DNA from: Cupriavidus phytohabitans
GTDB taxonomy: Bacteria > Pseudomonadota > Gammaproteobacteria > Burkholderiales > Burkholderiaceae
Direction: 5' to 3'
DNA: 64,000 bases
NCBI RefSeq assembly: GCF_000426345.1
Contig: NZ_AUFE01000010.1
Coordinates: 62,001 to 126,000, forward strand
Made by a program: the position numbers and the translations under genes. The notes beneath the pieces were generated by a model that was not told the DNA's origin, searched no databases, and worked only from the letters and a program-made list of their open reading frames with translations. Below, piece by piece: positions 18,056 through 29,528 of the stretch (position 1 is the first letter of the stretch; every line of letters starts with the position of its first letter).

Positions 18056-18416
18056 GATAAACGCTCCTTCAACTGGGTTGCCGTGGGAGCGCCACTCTGG
18101 GGCAGCGTGTCAGCTGGCTAGTATAAATGATAATGATTCTTATTTGTTGTGATTTGTGCGCCGCAACTGGAATTTTCTGTCCCGGCAAGTTATACCCCCA
18201 GATCAGGCTGCATGGTGGAGCGGTTGGCGCTATCTTGCGCGGGTTTGCGCGCCCGCATGGATCCACAGGCTTCGGTGGCCCAGGCCACGATCGCTGGCGA
18301 CCAGTTCGCCCGCGCGTGCGCGGAGGGCTGCAAAGCGCGCTAGCATAGAAAGAAACTGCAGACGAGGCGGTGCGCCGGTCGGTCGGCCCTGCCACGGCGA
18401 GCTCGGGGAACCGTCC
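18056..18416. other. 361-base divergent intergenic region with a Fur-box-like site
   Basis: This separates the tonB-side ORF (- strand) from the AAA+ gene (+ strand). It contains the Fur-like site at 18126-18144. The frame of the AAA+ gene stays open here, but the sequence has no protein character and no ribosome site. Confidence 0.5.
18126..18144 (-). promoter_or_regulatory. Fur-box-like operator upstream of the tonB operon
   Basis: AATGATAATGATTCTTATT contains TGATAAT-G-ATTCTTA, matching 12 of 14 half-site positions of TGATAAT-N-ATTATCA. It lies 71 bases before the 21-codon ORF and about 210 before tonB. Confidence 0.75.
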
Positions 18417-20717
18417 ATGGATTTCACACGTTCCGCTGAAGATGACCGATCGACGCTCCTGCGCTCCATGCCCGGGGTGTCGTCCAGCTCCGCGCTGGAC
18501 TGGATGTGCGCGCAGTTTGCCCTGCGCGTGGTGTGCGCATTGGGTCCGCGCTTCAACCTGCGCAGCAATATCAATGATGTGCTGACCGTCAGCGCGCAGG
18601 AAATGGTGTGGCCATATGGGGTAGTGCTGCGCGTGCAACGCTTCCTGGCCGCCCGCTGCGCCGACATGCCCGCGTGGAAGGGGGCGGCGCGGCTGACACC
18701 CGAGGAATTCCTGGACCGCCACGGCCAGTGGAACAGCGCCTTCGACGAAAGCGCGCTCTTCTATTACCTCGACGAGTACGTCAAGCACCACGCCAAGGAC
18801 ATGTTCGCCGTGTTCGACGCCTCGGCCGCTGCCATCGCGCAGCGGCTGGACGGCGAGCGCGTGCTGCTGGTGCGCAATATCGACATGCTCAGCCGCGTGC
18901 TGGACCTGCCCGACCACGAGCGCAAGCTGCTGCTGTACGCGGCGCTGGCCAAGTACAAGCGCGACCTGCGCGCGGTGATGGTCGATTGCAAGGTGGCGCA
19001 CAGCCAGGAAGCGTTCCAGATCCTGGCCGGCCTGACCGGCGCCGGGGCCGCGGACGTGGCGGCGTCGCTGCGCCCGGGCTCGCGGCTGGAAACGCTGAAC
19101 CTGATCGAGCAGCCGTTGCCAGAGAACAGCGTGACCGATCTGGGCGACCTGATGCGCCTGTCCGACCGCCTGCTGCACGTGCTGCTGGGCAATTACGCCA
19201 ACGAAGCCGAGATGATGGCGGTATTCACCCGCCCGGCCGCGCCGCCCACGCTGACCGTCGCCGACTACCCGCATGTCGAGACCGATGCCCGCTACCTGTG
19301 CGCGCTGCTGGCCAACGCCACGCGCCAGCACGCCAGCGGGGTCAACGTGCTGATCTACGGCCCGCCCGGCACCGGCAAGACCGAGTTCGCGCGCCTGCTG
19401 GCACGCGAAGCCGGTTGCGAGCTGTACGAGGTGGATTGCCTGGATCGCGACGGCAACAGCCTGTCGGGCAAGGACCGCTACCGCTCGCTGCAGGTGTCGC
19501 AGGCCTTCCTGCGCGGCCGTGCCCATACCGCGCTGCTGTTCGATGAGGTGGAAGACGTTTTCCCCGGCAGCGCGCGCGAGCTGATGAGCCTGTTCGGCCA
19601 GGAGGACACGCGTGCATCGGTCAACGGCAAGGCGTGGGTCAACCAGACGCTCGAGCAGAACCCGGTGCCGGTGATCTGGATCTCCAATTCGATCCGGCAG
19701 ATCGATCCGGCCTACCTGCGCCGCTTCCAGTTCCACCTGGAACTGAAGATCCCGCCGCCGCTGGTGCGCGAGAACATCATCCGCAAGCACCTGGGCGGCC
19801 TCGACGTCAGCGATGCCTTCATCAGCGGCCTGGCCGCGCGCAAGACGCTGACGCCGGCGCAAGTGCAATCGGCGGCGCGCTTTGTCGAGCTGGCGCGGCC
19901 CGATGTGCAGGAACCGGTCGAGGCGCTGATCCTGCGCCAGCTGGAGCATGCCGACCGGGCCATGGGCCTGCGTCCCGAGGCCGAAGCCCGCCCGGTGGTC
20001 ACGCATTACCGGCTGGAGAACCTGCACCTGGAAACCCGCTACGAGGTGGCGAAGATCATCGATGCACTGCGCGTGCGCCAGCGCGGCACGCTGTGCTTCT
20101 ATGGGCCGCCCGGCACCGGCAAGACCGCGCTGGCCGAGCACATCGCCGCCGAGCTGGACCTGCCGCTGATGATCCGGCGCGCGTCGGACCTGATGAGCAA
20201 GTACGTGGGCGAGACCGAGCAGCAGATCGCGGCGATGTTCGCGCGCGCCGAGGAGGACGGTGCGGTGCTGTTGCTGGACGAGGCGGACAGCTTCATGCAG
20301 AGCCGCCAGCAGGCGGTGCGCAACTACGAGATCTCCGAGGTCAACGAGATGCTGCAGGGCATGGAGCGCTTCAACGGCATCTTCATCTGCACCACCAACC
20401 TGTTCGACCGCATCGACGAGGCCGCGCTGCGGCGCTTCTCGTTCAAGATCCGTTTCCTGGCGCTGAAGCCGGAGCAGCGGGCGGCGATGTTCGTCGACGA
20501 AGCGCTGGGCGGCGACGCGATCCTGTTGAGCGATGCCATGCGGCGCGAACTGGATGCGATGGATTGCCTGACGCCGGGCGACTTTGCCACTGTCAAGCGC
20601 CAGTGCGTGCTGCTGGGCGAGGCGCTGACGCCGGACGAATTCCTCGCGCAGCTGCGCCAGGAACATGCCATCAAGCCGGACGTGCGGGAGCACCGGCCGC
20701 TGGGCTTCCTGCAATAA
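18417..20717 (+). CDS. Tandem AAA+ ATPase of unknown function
   Basis: A 766-residue protein from the ATG at MDFTRSAEDD; an open frame of 87 codons upstream is not coding. The first 280 residues are mostly helical with no family I recognise. Two AAA+ modules follow. Module 1 has Walker A GPPGTGKTEFAR near 315 and Walker B LLFDEVED near 375, with WISNS sensor 1. Module 2 has Walker A GPPGTGKTALAE near 563, Walker B LLLDEADS near 619, and ICTTN sensor 1 followed by ALRRFSFKIRF with the arginine-finger region. Both look active. The double ring resembles CDC48/FtsH-type unfoldases, but no protease domain is attached. It is monocistronic; its substrate is unknown. Confidence 0.85.
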   Translation: MDFTRSAEDDRSTLLRSMPGVSSSSALDWMCAQFALRVVCALGPRFNLRSNINDVLTVSAQEMVWPYGVVLRVQRFLAARCADMPAWKGAARLTPEEFLDRHGQWNSAFDESALFYYLDEYVKHHAKDMFAVFDASAAAIAQRLDGERVLLVRNIDMLSRVLDLPDHERKLLLYAALAKYKRDLRAVMVDCKVAHSQEAFQILAGLTGAGAADVAASLRPGSRLETLNLIEQPLPENSVTDLGDLMRLSDRLLHVLLGNYANEAEMMAVFTRPAAPPTLTVADYPHVETDARYLCALLANATRQHASGVNVLIYGPPGTGKTEFARLLAREAGCELYEVDCLDRDGNSLSGKDRYRSLQVSQAFLRGRAHTALLFDEVEDVFPGSARELMSLFGQEDTRASVNGKAWVNQTLEQNPVPVIWISNSIRQIDPAYLRRFQFHLELKIPPPLVRENIIRKHLGGLDVSDAFISGLAARKTLTPAQVQSAARFVELARPDVQEPVEALILRQLEHADRAMGLRPEAEARPVVTHYRLENLHLETRYEVAKIIDALRVRQRGTLCFYGPPGTGKTALAEHIAAELDLPLMIRRASDLMSKYVGETEQQIAAMFARAEEDGAVLLLDEADSFMQSRQQAVRNYEISEVNEMLQGMERFNGIFICTTNLFDRIDEAALRRFSFKIRFLALKPEQRAAMFVDEALGGDAILLSDAMRRELDAMDCLTPGDFATVKRQCVLLGEALTPDEFLAQLRQEHAIKPDVREHRPLGFLQ

Positions 20718-20751
20718 CCTGCAGTAGGACGCGCATTAGCGCAGGCGCCGG

Positions 20752-21561
20752 CTAGAGGGCCGGCGCCGGCTCGATCACCACCGTTTCCGCATCCGCGTCG
20801 ACCCGCAGCAGCGCCCCTGCCATCGCGCGCAAGTGCGCGGCGTCCTTGGTGGAAACGAAGCGGTCGCGCGGCAGCGCGCCGGCGTCCGCGGCAAGGTCGT
20901 GCTCGGCCAGCTTGCGGGCGAGCTGGCGCGCAATGGCGTTGCCGGTGTCGACCAGCGCCAGCTGGTCTCCGACCATCTCGCGGATCGTGCCCGACAGGAA
21001 AGGGTAGTGGGTGCAGCCCAGCACCAGCGTGTCCGCACCGGCTTCGAGCATGGGAGTGAGGTACGCATCGAGGCGCTCGCGCACGGCGGGGCCGTCGAGG
21101 TCGCCTTGCTCGATCAGCGATACCAGGCCAAGACCCGCCTCGCAGATAAAGCGGCTTTCCCCGTCGAGCGAGGACAGCAGCCGCCCGAACTTGGCGCTCT
21201 TGAGGGTGTTTGCGGTGGCCAGCACGCCCACCACCTTGCTGCGGCTCGCCGCGGCGGCCGGCTTGAGGCCGGGCTCGACGCCGATGATCGGCACCGGCAG
21301 CCGCTCGCGCAGCGTCTGCACCGCGTGCATAGTCGCCGTATTGCAGGCGATCACCAGCGCCTTGCAGCCCTGTCCGAGCAGCCATTCGCACGCCTGCAGC
21401 GTGCGCGCCTCGACGAACGTCTCGGGTTTTTCGCCGTAAGGCGCGTATTTCGAGTCGGCCAGGTACAGCAGCGATTCATGCGGCAGCAGCGCGCGGATCT
21501 CGCGCAGCACGGACAGGCCGCCAAGGCCAGAATCGAAGACGCCGATGGGTGCGGGGTTCAC
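20752..21561 (-). CDS. murI: Glutamate racemase MurI
   Basis: MurI makes D-glutamate for peptidoglycan. The 269-residue protein begins with GVFDSGLGGLSVLREI and has the two catalytic cysteines in IACNTAT (about residue 73) and VLGCTHYPFL (about 186), plus YAPYG in the substrate pocket. It converges on the AAA+ gene and lies downstream of the class I fumarase, from which a strong terminator separates it. Confidence 0.97.
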   Translation of the reverse strand: MNPAPIGVFDSGLGGLSVLREIRALLPHESLLYLADSKYAPYGEKPETFVEARTLQACEWLLGQGCKALVIACNTATMHAVQTLRERLPVPIIGVEPGLKPAAAASRSKVVGVLATANTLKSAKFGRLLSSLDGESRFICEAGLGLVSLIEQGDLDGPAVRERLDAYLTPMLEAGADTLVLGCTHYPFLSGTIREMVGDQLALVDTGNAIARQLARKLAEHDLAADAGALPRDRFVSTKDAAHLRAMAGALLRVDADAETVVIEPAPAL

Positions 21562-21593
21562 GGGGATGCGAGGACGACTGGAAAGGAGAGGGC

Positions 21594-21624
21594 AGAAAAA
21601 AGCCGGGTCGAAACCCGGCTTTTT
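21594..21624 (-). terminator. Terminator after class I fumarase gene
   Basis: Stem AGCCGGGT/ACCCGGCT with loop CGAA, flanked by A and T runs on either side. On the minus strand it follows the fumarase stop by about 45 bases and precedes murI. Confidence 0.85.
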
Positions 21625-21667
21625 CGAGCGCGAAGGCAGATTCTACCGCCTCGGCGTGTGGCGCTGC

Positions 21668-23191
21668 TTACAGCGCGGCGACCGGAATCTTGCCGATCTT
21701 GGCCTGCCACTCGGCGGGGCCGGTCTTGTGCACCGAGGTGCCTTCGCTGTCCACGGCGACCGTCACCGGCATGTCCTTGACATCGAACTCGTAGATGGCT
21801 TCCATGCCCAGGTCTTCGAAGCCGACCACCTTGGCTTCCTTGATCGCCTTGGCCACCAGGTAGGCGGCGCCACCCACGGCCATCAGGTAGGCCGACTTGT
21901 GCTTCTTGATGGCCTCGATGGCCGCCGGGCCGCGCTCGGCCTTGCCGATCATCGAGATCAGGCCGGTTTCGGCCAGCATCATCTCGGTGAACTTGTCCAT
22001 GCGCGTGGCGGTGGTGGGGCCGGCCGGGCCTACCGCTTCGTCGCGCACCGGATCGACCGGGCCGACGTAGTAGATTACGCGGTTCTTGAAGTCCACCGGC
22101 AGCTTCTCGCCCTTGGCCAGCATGTCGGCGATACGCTTGTGCGCGGCGTCGCGGCCGGTCAGCATCTTGCCGTTGAGCAGCAGGGTCTGGCCCGGCTTCC
22201 ACGAGGCGACTTCTTCCGGCGTCAGCGTGTTCAGGTCGACGCGCTTGGAGGTCTCGGTGTTCGGTGCCCACTCGACCTTCGGCCATTGCGACAGGTCCGG
22301 CGCTTCCAGCTTGGCGGGTCCGCTGCCGTCCAGCGTGAAGTGCACGTGGCGGGTGGCGGCGCAGTTCGGGATCATCGCGACCGGCTTGGACGCGGCGTGC
22401 GTCGGGCAGGCCATGATCTTGACGTCCAGCACGGTGGCCAGGCCGCCCAGGCCCTGCGCGCCGATGCCCAGGGCGTTGACCTTCTCGTACAGTTCGACGC
22501 GCAGTTCCTCGACCCAGTCCTTCGGGCCGCGCGCGATGATGTCCTGGATGTCGATGGACTCCATCAGCGATTCCTTGGCCATCACCATCGCCTTCTCGGC
22601 GGTGCCGCCGATGCCGATGCCCAGCATGCCCGGCGGGCACCAGCCGGCGCCCATGGTCGGTACGGTCTTCAGCACCCAGTCGACGATCGAGTCGGACGGG
22701 TTCAGCATCACGAACTTGGACTTGTTCTCCGAGCCGCCGCCCTTGGCCGCGACCTGGATGTCGACGGTGTTGCCCGGCACCACTTCATAGTGGATCACGG
22801 CCGGCGTGTTGTCCTTGGTGTTCTTGCGGCCGCCTTCGGGCGGGCTGACGATCGAGGCGCGCAGCACGTTGTCCGGATGCGTGTAACCGCGGCGCACACC
22901 TTCGTTGATCATGTCGGTCAGGCCCATGGTGGCGCCGTCCCAGCGCACGTCCATGCCCACCTTGACGAAGACCGTGACGATGCCGGTGTCCTGGCAGATC
23001 GGGCGCTTGCCTTCCGCGCACATGCGGCTGTTGGTCAGGATCTGCGCGATCGCGTCCTTGGCCGCCGGGCTCTGCTCCAGCTCATAGGCACGGCCCAGGC
23101 TGGTGATGTAGTCCATCGGGTGGTAGTAGCTGATGTACTGCAGGGAATCGGCGACGCTCTGGATGAGGTCTTCTTGCTTGATGACTGTCAT
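21668..23191 (-). CDS. fumA: Fumarate hydratase class I, iron-sulfur type
   Basis: This oxygen-sensitive 4Fe-4S enzyme interconverts fumarate and malate in the TCA cycle. The 507-residue protein starts at MTVIKQEDLI; a longer frame adds only nine residues. It joins the alpha part (CQDTG, GGGSENKSKF, GAGWCPPGMLGIGIGG) and the beta part (VGPAGPTTATRMDKF, GLISMIGKAERG, DSEGTSV) in one chain, as in fumarases A/B. Candidate cluster cysteines lie in ICQDTG, NCAATRH and GWCPPG. It is monocistronic. Confidence 0.95.
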   Translation of the reverse strand: MTVIKQEDLIQSVADSLQYISYYHPMDYITSLGRAYELEQSPAAKDAIAQILTNSRMCAEGKRPICQDTGIVTVFVKVGMDVRWDGATMGLTDMINEGVRRGYTHPDNVLRASIVSPPEGGRKNTKDNTPAVIHYEVVPGNTVDIQVAAKGGGSENKSKFVMLNPSDSIVDWVLKTVPTMGAGWCPPGMLGIGIGGTAEKAMVMAKESLMESIDIQDIIARGPKDWVEELRVELYEKVNALGIGAQGLGGLATVLDVKIMACPTHAASKPVAMIPNCAATRHVHFTLDGSGPAKLEAPDLSQWPKVEWAPNTETSKRVDLNTLTPEEVASWKPGQTLLLNGKMLTGRDAAHKRIADMLAKGEKLPVDFKNRVIYYVGPVDPVRDEAVGPAGPTTATRMDKFTEMMLAETGLISMIGKAERGPAAIEAIKKHKSAYLMAVGGAAYLVAKAIKEAKVVGFEDLGMEAIYEFDVKDMPVTVAVDSEGTSVHKTGPAEWQAKIGKIPVAAL

Positions 23192-23322
23192 TTTGTGGGG
23201 TGGGCAGCGGTGAAACACAGCCCGAAATCATACACCGAGCCGGGGCAGTCTGCCCGGCTGCATACATTGGTCTACAGCCTTCTTATGTGCCGCCTGGATC
23301 TCATGACGCGGCCGCGGCATGC

Positions 23323-23355
23323 CAAAAGCAAAAACCGCGGCACATGGCCGCGGTT
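23323..23355 (-). terminator. Terminator after the YqhA-like gene
   Basis: Read on the minus strand, stem AACCGCGGC/GCCGCGGTT with loop CATGT is followed by TTTTGCTTTTGG, about 30 bases past the stop codon. Confidence 0.85.
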
Positions 23356-23383
23356 CGGAGGTAAGCCTCGGCTTGTGCACGCC

Positions 23384-23941
23384 TTAATGTGATTCACGCT
23401 TGGCATGTGCGCCGGCCGGGTGCGACACCATGCGGTCCACCCACGCCATCGCCACCGCAGAGGCCAGGAAGGCCACATGGATGGCCACCTGCCACATGAT
23501 GGTGTGCGTGGTGCGCTGTTCCGCGTCGATAAACGTCTTCAGCAGGTGAATCGACGAAATCCCGATCAGCGCCATCGACAGCTTGACCTTGAGCACGCCT
23601 GCGTTGACATGGTCCAGCCATTCCGGCTCGTCCGGATGGTTGTCGATCCCCAGGCGCGAGACGAAGGTCTCGTAGCCGCCCACGATCACCATGATCAGCA
23701 GGTTGGAGATCATGACCACGTCAATCAGCCCCAGTACCACCAGCATGATCTTGTTTTCGTCGAACTCGGTCACATGCGCCAGCAAATGCCAGACTTCGAC
23801 CAGGAAATGGTAGACATAGACGCCCTGGGCCACGATCAGGCCCAGGTATAGCGGCAGTTGCAGCCAGCGCGACGCGAAGATAATGCTCGGGATGGGCCGC
23901 AGGCTCTGGGCCTGCGGCTTGGTCATTGGATTGGAAGCCAT
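23384..23941 (-). CDS. YqhA/UPF0114 family membrane protein
   Basis: A 185-residue protein from [10 protein letters not shown] with three or four hydrophobic helices ([47 protein letters not shown]; the [16 protein letters not shown] helix). The segment [10 protein letters not shown] and the [20 protein letters not shown] region are typical of the YqhA family, whose function is not known. A start at residue 6 (23926) is possible. It has its own terminator and no functional neighbours. Confidence 0.85.
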   Translation of the reverse strand: MASNPMTKPQAQSLRPIPSIIFASRWLQLPLYLGLIVAQGVYVYHFLVEVWHLLAHVTEFDENKIMLVVLGLIDVVMISNLLIMVIVGGYETFVSRLGIDNHPDEPEWLDHVNAGVLKVKLSMALIGISSIHLLKTFIDAEQRTTHTIMWQVAIHVAFLASAVAMAWVDRMVSHPAGAHAKRESH

Positions 23942-24040
23942 GGGGCAGGGCGGTGTCGGCGAGTTGAAAAACGGCGTGGATTGTACCAAGCGACGATGAC
24001 AACGCTGTGTTACCAGGTAACCACAGCCATGCCGTACCGG

Positions 24041-25024
24041 TCAGGCCCCCGCGCCCGGATCGGCGCTCGCCGCCTTGCCGCGCCAGGCGCCGCGCGAAAT
24101 CCGCCCCGGCCAGCTTGCAAGAACGATCCCGGCCAGCACGCAGGCCAGCGCCACGCCGTGCGGCCAGCCCGGCTGCTCGCCCAGCACGACGATGCCGTAG
24201 GTGGCCGCCGCCACCGGCAGCACCGAGGTAAACACGCCCGCCAGTTGCGCCGGCACATGGCGGATGCCTTTCATCCACAGCCAGAACGAGAACACGCTGG
24301 CCGACAGCGCGTACCACAGCAGCATCAGCCAGGTCTGCGCCGGCACCGTGGAGACGTCGAAGGTCAGCAACGGCACCAGCCCCAGCGGCAGCATCAACAA
24401 GCCGCCGATCAGGTGGGTATAGGCGCAGATCTCGATGGCGGCCAGTGTCTGCGTGAGGCGGCGCGACAGGATCACGTAGATCGATTCGCACAGCACCGCG
24501 CCCAGGATCATCAGGTTGCCCAGCCAGGCCTGGCTGTTTTCGCCGGCGCCGTGCGAATCGCCGCGGGCGATGTTGAGCACGGCGATGCCGGCCACCGCCA
24601 GCAGCACCGAGGCCACGGTGCGGCGCGACAGCCGTTCGCGCAGCACCAGCCAGGACAGGATCGCCACCGTGGCGGGGATGGTGCTGGTGATGACCCCGGC
24701 GGCCATGGCGCTGGTCAGCCGCACGCCGTTGAGCATCAGCAGCGTGAACAGGAAGGTGCCAAAGAACGCTTGCAGGAACAGGTTCAGCCATTCGGCGCGC
24801 GACACCCGGCGCATGCGTGCGGGCCGGTACCACGGCGCCAGGCAGACGATCGCGATGACGAAGCGCAGCAGCGCGAACAGCAGCACCGGCACATGGGCGA
24901 TGATCGATTTGCCCAGCCCCACATTGCTGCCGACCAGCGCCATCGATCCGACCAGGAACAGGGCGTGGACCGGGGAGAAAAGCTGAGAGTGGGCAGTGGC
25001 TGCGGTGGAGGTGTTGGCGGGCAC
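24041..25024 (-). CDS. EamA/DMT-superfamily transporter
   Basis: A ten-helix drug/metabolite transporter of about 327 residues made of two EamA repeats; the second begins near GNLMILGAVLCESIYVILSRR. Motifs include LALLRFVIA, GVITSTIPATVAILSW, VLAVAGIAVLN-like and VAAATYGIVVLGEQ. The start codon is uncertain: GTG at 25024, or TTG at 25030 two codons earlier, both after GAGG. Substrates of this family are usually amino acids or metabolites; none can be inferred here. Confidence 0.88.
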   Translation of the reverse strand: MPANTSTAATAHSQLFSPVHALFLVGSMALVGSNVGLGKSIIAHVPVLLFALLRFVIAIVCLAPWYRPARMRRVSRAEWLNLFLQAFFGTFLFTLLMLNGVRLTSAMAAGVITSTIPATVAILSWLVLRERLSRRTVASVLLAVAGIAVLNIARGDSHGAGENSQAWLGNLMILGAVLCESIYVILSRRLTQTLAAIEICAYTHLIGGLLMLPLGLVPLLTFDVSTVPAQTWLMLLWYALSASVFSFWLWMKGIRHVPAQLAGVFTSVLPVAAATYGIVVLGEQPGWPHGVALACVLAGIVLASWPGRISRGAWRGKAASADPGAGA

Positions 25025-25030
25025 GGTCAA

Positions 25031-25341
25031 TGCCTCGGTCAGCCGGCGGACGCGAGCGCGGTTAGCGCGATGGCGTGGCAGGCCGGTTCAAGCGTGAGAG
25101 GCCGCGGCAAGGGTAAGCGCCGCGTTCAGGTATAGGGCTCGCGGGATTATAGCTGTGCTAGCCTAATGGACAAGGCTGCACTTTCGCCCCGATGGCACGA
25201 AGTTTCCTGCTGCATTGCAGCATGCGGCGATCTCGGACACCGGTCGGCCACCACAGGCAGCAGCCGCCGACCGTCAGGTTTAAGTAAGCCGTCGGGCGTA
25301 ACTTGGCAGCCAAAGCCATTCCAAAATCAGGAGACGAGTCT
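25031..25341. other. Divergent intergenic region upstream of acsA
   Basis: About 310 bases between the EamA transporter and acetyl-CoA synthetase genes. It holds the acsA ribosome site (CAGGAGACGAG). I see no convincing small gene. A TGGCAC at 25193 suggested a sigma-54 site but fails the spacing. Confidence 0.45.
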
Positions 25342-27324
<1,983 letters not shown>

Positions 27325-27344
27325 TCCCGTAGCCTTGCCCCCAG

Positions 27345-27380
27345 AACCCGCCGCCGCGTTCCCGCGCGCCGGCGGGTTTG
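27345..27380 (+). terminator. Hairpin/terminator after acsA
   Basis: Stem AACCCGCCG/CGGCGGGTT enclosing 16 bases, followed by TGTTACG. The T run is weak, so read-through into the symporter gene is possible. Confidence 0.55.
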
Positions 27381-27416
27381 TTACGATAGCGCCCCACCGA
27401 CCATGGATCGTTGCCC

Positions 27417-29468
27417 ATGCCAGATGCCCAGTCGCGCTTCCGCCGCCGGCTGCTGCTGTACTACGGCCTGTTCACCCTAGGGTTGTTCGGCTTCGTCGGC
27501 ATGATGGGGCTGCTGGAGCGCTCCAATGCCGACGCGCTGTGGCTGGGTTACGTCTTCCTCTTCGTCACCATCGCGATCTATGCCTGCATCGGGCTGATCT
27601 GCCGCACCTCGGATCTCAACGAATATTACGTGGCTTCGCGGCGCGTGCCGGCGTTGTTCAACGGCATGGCGATCGCCGCCGACTGGATGAGCGCGGCCTC
27701 GTTCATCGGCCTGGCCGGCATCCTGTTCGCCTCTGGCTACGAAGGCCTGGCCTACGTGATGGGCTGGACCGGCGGCTACTGCCTGGTGGCCTTCCTGCTG
27801 GCACCCTACCTGCGCAAGTACGGCGGCTATACCATCCCGGATTTCCTCGCCGCGCGCTACGGCAACGGCAAGCCCGGCGGCAACCTGCCGGTGCGCGCCA
27901 TCGCGGTACTGGCGGCGTCGCTGTGTTCGTTCGTCTACCTGGTGGCACAGATCCAGGGGGTAGGGCTGGTGGTGACGCGCTTCATCGGTGTGGAATTCGC
28001 CGTCGGCATCTTCTTCGGGCTGGCGGGCATCCTGGTGTGCTCGTTCCTGGGCGGCATGCGCGCAGTCACTTGGACCCAGGTGGCGCAGTACATCATGATG
28101 ATCGTGGCGTTCCTGGTCACGGTGTCGATGATCGCGTGGAAGCATCACCGGGACGTGGCGCCGCAGCTCAGCTACGGCACGCTGCTGACGCAGCTTGATG
28201 CGCGTGAGCAGGAGCTGGAGCGCGCGCCCGCCGAGCAGGCCGTGCGCGAGTACTACAAGCAGCAGGCCATCCTGTTGCAGGAACGCATCGCCCGCCTGCC
28301 GGAATCCTTCCAGCAGGAGCGCGATACGCTGAACGCGCGGCTGCAGGATCTTCGTGCGCGCAATGCGCCGCTGCGCGAAATCAAGGCGCTGGAACGTGAG
28401 CGCCTGGAGTTCCCGCGGGATCCCGCCGCCGCGCAGCAGCAGTGGAACCTGCAGCGCGAAGACGCGCTTGCGCGCAGCCGGCATTCTATGTCGTCCACCG
28501 AGCCGTATCCCGCGGCGTCCGAGCAGGAGCGCAAGACAAAGCGGCTCAACTTTGTGCTGCTGGTGTTCTGCCTGATGGTCGGCACCGCGAGCCTGCCGCA
28601 TATCCTGACGCGCCTCTACACCACGCCCTCCGTCAAGGAGACCCGCAACTCGGTGGCCTGGGCCGTGTTCTGCATCGCGCTGCTGTACGTGTCCGCGCCG
28701 ACGCTGGCCGCGCTGGTCAAGTACGAGTTCTTCGAGCACCTGGTCGGCACGTCGTATGCGGAACTGCCGCAATGGGTAGTGCAATGGCGCAAGGTCGATC
28801 CGCCGGTTTTCGGCATTCGCGACGTCAACGGCGACGGCATTGTGCAATGGGCCGAGATCCTGCTGCAGCCCGACATGATCGTACTGGCCGCCCCGGAGAT
28901 CGCCGGCCTGCCCTACGTCATCTCCGGCCTGATCGCCGCCGGCGCGCTGGCAGCGGCGCTGTCGACTGCCGACGGCCTGCTGCTGACCATCGCCAACGCG
29001 CTCTCGCACGACGTCTTCTATCACATGGTCGACCGCCAGGCGAGCCACCAGCGCCGCGTCACGACGGCCAAGATCGTGCTGCTGGGCGTTGCCTTGTTCG
29101 CTTCATATGTCACATCGCTGCGGCCCGGCAACATCCTGTTCCTGGTCGGCGCCGCCTTCTCGCTGGCGGCATCGAGCTTTTTCCCTGTGCTGGTACTCGG
29201 CATCTTCTGGCGCCGGACGACCGCGGCCGGCGCTGTTGCCGGCATGGCCGCCGGGCTTGGGGTGGCGGTGTACTACATCTTCGTCAACTACCCGTTCTTC
29301 ACCCGCATGACCGGCATCTTCGGCAACCGCTGGTTTGGCGTCGACCCGATTGCTTCCGGCGCTTTTGGCGTGCCCGCGGGGTTTGCGGTGGCGATCATCG
29401 TCAGCCTGCTCACGCCGCGCAACGCGCCGGTGATCGGCAGGCTGGTGACATATTTGCGCAGGGGGTAG
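27417..29468 (+). CDS. Sodium:solute symporter (SSS family) with coiled-coil insert and EF-hand-like loop
   Basis: A 683-residue polytopic membrane protein of the SSS family, probably transporting a small carboxylate. Core motifs include AADWMSAASFIGLAG, GGYTIPDFLAARYG and SFLGGMRAVTWTQVAQY. Two features are unusual. Residues about 250-370 form a hydrophilic, Glu/Arg/Gln-rich, probably coiled-coil insert between helices. Residues 469-480 (DVNGDGIVQWAE) match the EF-hand calcium loop DxNxDGxIxxxE. It resembles the long SSS subfamily near acetate genes (VC_2705 type), and lies after acsA, so acetate or propionate uptake is plausible. An in-frame TTG sits two codons upstream. Confidence 0.88.
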   Translation: MPDAQSRFRRRLLLYYGLFTLGLFGFVGMMGLLERSNADALWLGYVFLFVTIAIYACIGLICRTSDLNEYYVASRRVPALFNGMAIAADWMSAASFIGLAGILFASGYEGLAYVMGWTGGYCLVAFLLAPYLRKYGGYTIPDFLAARYGNGKPGGNLPVRAIAVLAASLCSFVYLVAQIQGVGLVVTRFIGVEFAVGIFFGLAGILVCSFLGGMRAVTWTQVAQYIMMIVAFLVTVSMIAWKHHRDVAPQLSYGTLLTQLDAREQELERAPAEQAVREYYKQQAILLQERIARLPESFQQERDTLNARLQDLRARNAPLREIKALERERLEFPRDPAAAQQQWNLQREDALARSRHSMSSTEPYPAASEQERKTKRLNFVLLVFCLMVGTASLPHILTRLYTTPSVKETRNSVAWAVFCIALLYVSAPTLAALVKYEFFEHLVGTSYAELPQWVVQWRKVDPPVFGIRDVNGDGIVQWAEILLQPDMIVLAAPEIAGLPYVISGLIAAGALAAALSTADGLLLTIANALSHDVFYHMVDRQASHQRRVTTAKIVLLGVALFASYVTSLRPGNILFLVGAAFSLAASSFFPVLVLGIFWRRTTAAGAVAGMAAGLGVAVYYIFVNYPFFTRMTGIFGNRWFGVDPIASGAFGVPAGFAVAIIVSLLTPRNAPVIGRLVTYLRRG

Positions 29469-29485
29469 GGCGGTGCCGCACGAAC

Positions 29486-29516
29486 TTGTGGATTCGTCGG
29501 GCGACTCTGCTATAAT
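29486..29516 (+). promoter_or_regulatory. Promoter for tRNA-Ser
   Basis: A perfect -10 TATAAT at 29511-29516 lies 12 bases before the tRNA. TTGTGG at 29486-29491 is a candidate -35 with a long 19-base spacer. Confidence 0.6.
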
Positions 29517-29528
29517 CGCGGACTTCCC

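Noticed and set aside
18069..20714. An 881-codon minus-strand open frame opposite the AAA+ gene
   Set aside because: The + strand frame has two complete AAA+ modules; the minus product shows no motifs.
25193..25215. TGGCAC-like sequence upstream of acsA suggesting a sigma-54 promoter
   Set aside because: The GG and GC dinucleotides are not 10 bases apart, so the -24/-12 geometry fails.
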